10,136 bases of DNA from Thiobacillus sp. UBA2186 (lineage in GTDB: Bacteria; Pseudomonadota; Gammaproteobacteria; Burkholderiales; Thiobacillaceae), in NCBI GenBank assembly GCA_002327405.1, contig DCVO01000086.1, positions 1 to 10,136 on the forward strand. Reading direction: 5' to 3'. Position 1 is the stretch's first letter, and each line of letters opens with the position of its first letter. The position numbers and the translations under genes are program-made. Positions 7,901 to 10,136 of this stretch are shown one piece after another. The notes below the pieces were generated by a model. That model did no database searches and was not told where the DNA came from. It worked only from the letters and a program-made list of their open reading frames with translations.

Positions 7901-8377
7901 CGCTGGACAGCGAAGGTAACCGACGTACGAAACTGGTTCCTGTTCGCGGCCAGCGAGCGCTGGCGGGAAGACAACAGCGAGCACGAGCACTACTCTGATT
8001 CCGGCGGCAAGTCAGGTGGGCAGAAAGAAAAGTTGGCCTACACTATCTTGGCTGCCAGCCTGGCTTATCAGTTCGGTCTGGAATGGGGTGCGGTGCGCTC
8101 GCGATCCTTCCGTTTCGTGGTGATCGATGAGGCTTTTGGTCGCGGCTCCGATGAGTCCGCCCAGTACGGCCTGAAACTGTTCCGGCAGCTCAACCTGCAA
8201 TTGTTGATTGTCACGCCACTGCAGAAGATTCACATCATTGAACCCTTTGTGTCGAGTGTTGGCTTTGTCCACAACGAGGGCGGTCGGGCATCCAAGTTGC
8301 GCAATCTGTCCATTGAGGAATACAGGGCGCAGAAAGCGACGATGTCAGCTCAGACCTCACCAGAGGTGGTGCCTTGA
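4985..8377 (+). CDS. jetC: Wadjet protein JetC (SMC-like ATPase, COG4913 type)
   Basis: JetC is the motor of Wadjet, an SMC/MukB-like ATPase that extrudes DNA loops and lets the complex sense small circular DNA. The 1130-residue protein has all ABC-type parts: Walker A GDIGSGKST at 51-59, signature SGGKSGGQ at 1006-1013 and Walker B VVIDEAF at 1045-1051 with catalytic Glu1049. Two long charged heptad-like stretches (about 285-460 and 625-870) should form the coiled-coil arm. Between them a globular segment (about 470-630) contains EWEGAAERLLRGFGLALLVP, then LVYFHVRAR and RSRYVLGWSNSAKI. It fits the hinge region conserved in this family. The C-terminal region with YNPGRYIVLES is also family-typical. 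GGAGG at 4971-4975 precedes the start with 9 nt spacing. Length and motifs are complete, with no sign of decay. The gene overlaps jetD by 4 nt. Confidence 0.97.
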   Translation: MNEPQSLGLDFAADDTLSGFRLTRLEVFNWGTFDSRVWTLQLDGKNGLLTGDIGSGKSTLVDALTTLLVPAHRIAYNKAAGADSRERTLRSYVLGHYKSERNEVTGAAKPVSLRDHNNYSVILGVFHNAGYDQTVSLAQVFWMKEAQGQPARFFLGAERALSIASDFANFGSDITQLRKKLRGTGVELHDSFPPYAAWFRRRFGIENDQALDLFHQTVSMKSVGNLTDFVRTHMLEPFEVVPRIQALIGHFDDLNRAHQAVLKAQQQVEWLTPLVADCARHSVLVAEVESLRRCRESLRAHFAGLKLGLLDKRLGQLAEEWGRVDGQVQRLDAAHEEQGRQVDELKQAINDNGGDRLERLAADIRKKEQLRDMRKAKAVRYGELAAVLGERVASDASAFAAQRGQFKVWREEVRNRDADLQNALTEHSVTLRQGKQEHEQLSAEIDSLKRRRSNIDDQQIQIRAALGAALGLNVDDMPFAGELIQVRDDEREWEGAAERLLRGFGLALLVPDAHYKTVAEWVDGSHLRGRLVYFHVRARKTGELPDPHRDSLVRKLAIKPDSPHYDWLERELAYRFDVACCATQEQFRRETRAITRAGQIKDPTGRHEKDDRHRIDDRSRYVLGWSNSAKIAALEDKRRQLETRLGAVGSQIGGIQKEREGLTRRLDALTRLEEFSSFDELDWACVATEIAALGDERARLESASDVLKQLNERLRELLKAQKETEAELQSARDKRAKIEQRCTDAQDLHQQTEALLLGAVVDEAQSTTLETMRAEALGEHQLTVESCDNREQDVRTWLQARIDAEDLKLKRLAEKIIKGMASFKEAFKLETAEMDASLEAAFEYENLLNQLNRDDLPRFVARFKELLNVNTINEIANFNAQLARERETIKERIAHINKSLGEIDYNPGRYIVLESQASPDAEIRDFQQELRACTEGAVTGSDDALYSEAKFLQVKAIIDRFRGREGLSDQDRRWTAKVTDVRNWFLFAASERWREDNSEHEHYSDSGGKSGGQKEKLAYTILAASLAYQFGLEWGAVRSRSFRFVVIDEAFGRGSDESAQYGLKLFRQLNLQLLIVTPLQKIHIIEPFVSSVGFVHNEGGRASKLRNLSIEEYRAQKATMSAQTSPEVVP
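8362..8369 (+). promoter_or_regulatory. Ribosome binding site supporting the TTG start of jetD
   Basis: AGAGGTGG lies inside the end of jetC, a few bases before the TTG at 8374. Its GAGG core (8363-8366) is 7 nt from that codon. It is the main sequence evidence that jetD begins at TTG, overlapping the jetC stop as TTGA. Confidence 0.55.
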
Positions 8378-9546
8378 CCTGGTCCACCCCGAAGGACTTG
8401 AAGGCGCAACTGGCGCAGCTGTGGGAGCGTGGCGAATTGCTGCGGGACGTGGTGACAGGCAATGTGCGCTTTCCATTGCGCCTGACGCTCAAGACTCCCA
8501 GTTCGGCCGACATCACGGATCGCTTCGACTTAGTACGCGCTTGGGCCGCTGAGATCACGGCTGCCACCGCTCTACATCTGGAGTGGCAGGATATCCGCCA
8601 CCGCATTCAGGGTCCGCAACGCCTGCCCACCAACGCTTGGATCAACTCCGTGGAGGATGCCCTGATATGCTTGGGCAAGCGTCAAGAGTGGGTTCGCTTC
8701 ACCACTTTGGTCTCGGAGACCCGGCAGACTCACCCTGCCCTATTGCCCTGGCTGGAAAGGCGCCCCCTGCAAGCCTTGGAACTTGGAGGTGATTGGCCTC
8801 GGCTGCTGGCTGTAGTGGGCTGGCTCATGGATCATCCCCGCCCTGGCATCTACCTGCGGCAGGTGGATTTGCCTGGTGTGCACAGCAAGTTTATCGAGGC
8901 GCACCGTAGCGTCCTGGCCGAACTGCTCGATCTGGCGCTTCCGCCCGAAGCGGTGGATGCCACGAAAACGGGCATCCACCAGTTTTCCGGTCGCTACGGC
9001 TTCCTGGACAAGCCGACACGTATTCGCCTGCGCGTGCTCGACGCGCGGATCAGAATGGTCTCTGGAACGGCATTCCCGGATGTAGCCCTTGATGCCGACA
9101 GCTTCGCCAAACTGGATGTGCCGGTTCGGCGCGTATTCGTCACCGAGAACGAAACCAATTTCCTGGCATTCCCGCACGCACCAGAGGCGATTGTCATCTT
9201 TGGCGCCGGATATGGCTGGGATGCACTGTCAAGAGCTGATTGGTTACGGCGATGTTCCATTTATTACTGGGGGGACATCGACACCCACGGATTCGCGATA
9301 CTCGATCATCTTCGGCGCAGCTTTCCTCATGTCGAGTCTTTCCTGATGGACCGGCACACTTTGATGGCGCACAAAGCCCTATGGGGAACCGAGCCTGATC
9401 AGGTTATCCACGACTTGCCAAGTCTGACGGATTCCGAGCGGGCCTTGTTCGATGAACTGAGGGATAACCGGATACGCAACAATCTTCGCTTGGAACAAGA
9501 GATGATTGGCTTTGGATTCATCAGGGGGGCAATGGAGAGTTTGTAG
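8374..9546 (+). CDS. jetD: Wadjet protein JetD (DUF3322/DUF2220, Toprim nuclease)
   Basis: JetD is the nuclease of Wadjet. Its Toprim-type domain, related to topoisomerase VI/Spo11 subunits, cuts circular DNA after the JetABC motor has extruded it. The 390-residue protein has an N-terminal DUF3322-like half (about 1-200), starting with the family pattern WSTPKDLKAQLAQLWERGEL and including ELGGDWPRLLAVVGWLMDHP. The DUF2220-like C-terminal half has the Toprim acidic residues: Glu258 in VFVTENETNF, and Asp301 and Asp303 in YYWGDIDTHGF. GAGYGWDALSRADWL lies between them. These residues suggest an active enzyme. Translation appears to start at TTG (8374-8376), overlapping the jetC stop with AGAGGTGG upstream. 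The TTG start and overlap suggest output tied to jetC and perhaps kept low, which is inference. It is the last gene of the operon and converges on suhB. Confidence 0.95.
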   Translation: MTWSTPKDLKAQLAQLWERGELLRDVVTGNVRFPLRLTLKTPSSADITDRFDLVRAWAAEITAATALHLEWQDIRHRIQGPQRLPTNAWINSVEDALICLGKRQEWVRFTTLVSETRQTHPALLPWLERRPLQALELGGDWPRLLAVVGWLMDHPRPGIYLRQVDLPGVHSKFIEAHRSVLAELLDLALPPEAVDATKTGIHQFSGRYGFLDKPTRIRLRVLDARIRMVSGTAFPDVALDADSFAKLDVPVRRVFVTENETNFLAFPHAPEAIVIFGAGYGWDALSRADWLRRCSIYYWGDIDTHGFAILDHLRRSFPHVESFLMDRHTLMAHKALWGTEPDQVIHDLPSLTDSERALFDELRDNRIRNNLRLEQEMIGFGFIRGAMESL

Positions 9547-9567
9547 GTAGTTCTTTCCGGGTCCGAA
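9547..9567. other. 21-bp gap between convergent jetD and suhB
   Basis: Only 21 bp separate the stop codons of the convergent jetD and suhB genes. I see no convincing stem-loop with a T run here for either direction. Transcripts of the two genes may therefore overlap at their 3' ends, or termination may be Rho-dependent. This is the likely right boundary of the inserted cassette. Confidence 0.5.
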
Positions 9568-10136
9568 TTATGCAATCCCGCGAATACCGGACGTCAAGTG
9601 CGGCGCGAATACCGGCAGCATCTGGCCGAAGATTTTCGGGTTGCCGGCGACAATGTGGCCGGATTTGAGGTAGGTGTCGTTGCCCTGGAAGTCGCCGACC
9701 AGGCCGCCGGCTTCCAGCACCAGCAGCGCGCCGGCGGCGAGGTCCCACTGGTGGAGGCCCAGTTCGAAGAAGCCGTCGTAACGCCCGCACGCGACCCAGG
9801 CGAGGTCGAGCGAGGCGGCGCCGGGGCGTCTCAAGCCGGCGGTCTTCAGCATCATGTCGCGGAACATGGCGAGGTAGGCGTCGGCGTGGCGGAACTCGCG
9901 GAAGGGAAAGCCGGTGCCGATCAGGGCGTCGTCCATCTTGTGCTGCCGGGATACGCGGATGCGGCGATCGTTGAGGAAGGCGCCGGCGCCGCGCGTGGCG
10001 GTGAAGAGTTCGTTGCGCGCGGGGTCGTAGACCACGGCATGCGTGAGCACGCCCTTGTGCAGCAGCGCGATGGACACCGCGTACTGCGGCAGGCCGTGCA
10101 GGAAGTTGGTGGTGCCGTCGAGCGGGTCGATCACCC
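9568..10136 (-). CDS. suhB: Inositol-1-monophosphatase family protein SuhB (5' end outside window)
   Basis: SuhB hydrolyses inositol monophosphates with magnesium. In enterobacteria it also takes part in rRNA transcription antitermination. The visible 188 codons plus stop carry the family metal-binding motif DPLDGTTNF near the window edge, HGLPQYAVSIAL after it, and the second motif WDLAAGALLVLEAGG with its metal-binding Asp. The C-terminus (YLKSGHIVAGNPKIFGQML) is also typical. The frame stays open to the window end, so roughly 80 N-terminal residues, including the expected GEE-type metal-binding glutamate, lie outside; the GTG at 10132-10134 is not the real start. The gene is on the same strand as mutS, with the fic-jet cassette lying antisense between them. 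Confidence 0.95.
   Translation of the reverse strand, partial: VIDPLDGTTNFLHGLPQYAVSIALLHKGVLTHAVVYDPARNELFTATRGAGAFLNDRRIRVSRQHKMDDALIGTGFPFREFRHADAYLAMFRDMMLKTAGLRRPGAASLDLAWVACGRYDGFFELGLHQWDLAAGALLVLEAGGLVGDFQGNDTYLKSGHIVAGNPKIFGQMLPVFAPHLTSGIRGIA
9580..9615. repeat. 11-bp direct repeat in the 3' end of suhB
   Basis: GCGAATACCGG occurs at 9580-9590 and again at 9605-9615, 25 bp apart. Both copies lie within the last codons of suhB but in different reading frames, encoding PVFA and SGIRG. So the repeat does not reflect a repeated peptide. It may be a small local duplication, possibly linked to the nearby cassette junction, or chance. Confidence 0.5.

Noticed and set aside
7253..7990. 245-codon minus-strand frame opposite jetC
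   Set aside because: It is antisense to the jetC coiled-coil and head region; long antisense frames are common opposite such codon use.
9558..9592. Possible terminator between jetD and suhB
   Set aside because: Only 4-5 bp complementary arms (CGGG/CCCG, GTCCG/CGGAC) with long loops and no T run; not a credible intrinsic terminator.
1..10136. CRISPR array, tRNA, rRNA, integrase or transposase genes
   Set aside because: I saw no regularly spaced repeats, no tRNA-like or rRNA sequence and no recombinase motifs in any plausible coding frame.

Overview
The window looks like a high-GC proteobacterial chromosome segment. Its MutS start region (AKHTPMMAQYL) and its SuhB resemble betaproteobacterial proteins, though this rests on recalled family resemblance rather than a search. 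A five-gene plus-strand cassette lies between two housekeeping genes that are both on the minus strand and both cut by the window edges.

Layout. Positions 1-1482 (minus) hold the N-terminal 494 codons of mutS, encoding the mismatch-recognition, connector and lever domains and part of the clamp. Positions 1483-1803 are a 321 bp divergent intergenic region. It holds a 12-bp-arm inverted repeat and, nearer the plus-strand gene, a cluster of AATGGGGT / ACCCCATT elements around a plausible promoter. Positions 1804-2847 encode a Fic-domain AMPylase with an intact catalytic motif, an N-terminal inhibitory motif and a C-terminal winged-helix-like region. Positions 2847-9546 hold jetA, jetB, jetC and jetD, a complete type I-like Wadjet anti-plasmid system (also called MksBEFG or EptABCD in other lineages). 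Positions 9568-10136 (minus) hold the 3' part of suhB.

How the genes work together. The four Jet proteins are established as an SMC-type defence complex. JetA is kleisin-like, JetB is the KITE-like accessory subunit, JetC is the SMC ATPase and JetD is the Toprim-type nuclease. The complex extrudes and then cleaves small circular DNA. Every key motif I can check is intact: JetC Walker A, signature and Walker B, and the JetD Toprim acidic residues. The five plus-strand genes overlap or nearly touch: fic/jetA overlap by 1 nt, jetA and jetB are 25 nt apart, jetB/jetC overlap by 8 nt and jetC/jetD by 4 nt. They therefore look like one transcript driven from upstream of fic.

The least ordinary point is that fic is the first gene of this operon and is translationally coupled to jetA. 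Wadjet itself is well described. A coupled Fic AMPylase/regulator, with a repeat-rich putative operator upstream, is what deserves follow-up. The antisense placement of the cassette between suhB and mutS suggests it was inserted between two genes that were once neighbours.
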